7,122 nt of DNA from Flavobacteriales bacterium. GTDB lineage: Bacteria; Bacteroidota; Bacteroidia; Flavobacteriales_D; Crocinitomicaceae. The notes under the pieces are model-generated. The model searched no databases and was not told the origin of the DNA. It was given only the letters and a program-made list of their open reading frames with translations. The stretch's first letter is position 1; every line of letters starts with the position of its first letter. The DNA lies in contig CANHQC010000104.1 of assembly GCA_947462695.1 (NCBI GenBank), forward strand, positions 1-7,122. Reading direction: 5' to 3'. This document shows positions 7,114 through 7,122 of this stretch, piece by piece. The position numbers and the translations under genes are program-made.

Positions 7114-7122
7114 ATGTTGAAG
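7114..7122 (+). CDS. Possible start of a further gene, cut by the window edge
   Basis: ATG TTG AAG (Met-Leu-Lys) are the last nine bases. The only support is position: it lies just after a perfect TAnnTTTG box and an A-rich leader, and on the same strand as the preceding pair. A Met-Leu-Lys start would suit a signal peptide, but three codons prove nothing. The product cannot be named. Confidence 0.4.

Noticed and set aside
1..7122. Mobile element, CRISPR array, toxin-antitoxin or defence module
   Set aside because: No transposase, integrase, terminal inverted repeats, regularly spaced repeats or nuclease/toxin motifs were seen on either strand.

Overview
The window looks like chromosomal DNA from a member of the Bacteroidota, possibly a flavobacterium-like lineage. 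The evidence is a TonB-dependent receptor with an N-terminal carboxypeptidase-regulatory-like domain paired with a DUF4249-type lipoprotein, genes that mostly lack a clear Shine-Dalgarno sequence, and a perfect TAnnTTTG-type -7 promoter box at the right edge. Base composition is moderately AT-rich. I see no rRNA, tRNA, CRISPR array, insertion sequence or phage gene.

Left part (1-3552). A class III (PLP-dependent) aminotransferase enters from the left on the + strand, and only its last 67 codons are present. It meets, stop codon against stop codon with no base between, a leftward gene cluster. In transcription order on the - strand this cluster is pheT (phenylalanine--tRNA ligase beta subunit), msrB (a lipoprotein-type methionine-R-sulfoxide reductase) and an unrecognised 123-residue helical protein. 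The gaps are 34 and 7 bases, so the three are probably one operon driven from the intergenic region right of pheT. pheS is not next to pheT.

Middle (3553-3725). This is a divergent intergenic region of 173 bases. It should hold promoters for both directions, but only imperfect boxes can be seen.

Right part (3726-7122). A complete TonB-dependent outer-membrane receptor of 799 residues is followed after 13 bases by a DUF4249-type lipoprotein of 317 residues. These form a likely two-gene outer-membrane uptake unit whose substrate cannot be read from the sequence. A TATCTTTG box follows the lipoprotein stop at once, and an ATG lies 13 bases beyond the box, so a separately transcribed gene probably starts at the right edge.

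Most of the window is ordinary core or common accessory content for this phylum. I did not find a convincing new system. The least understood parts are the 123-residue protein and the ligand of the receptor/DUF4249 pair.
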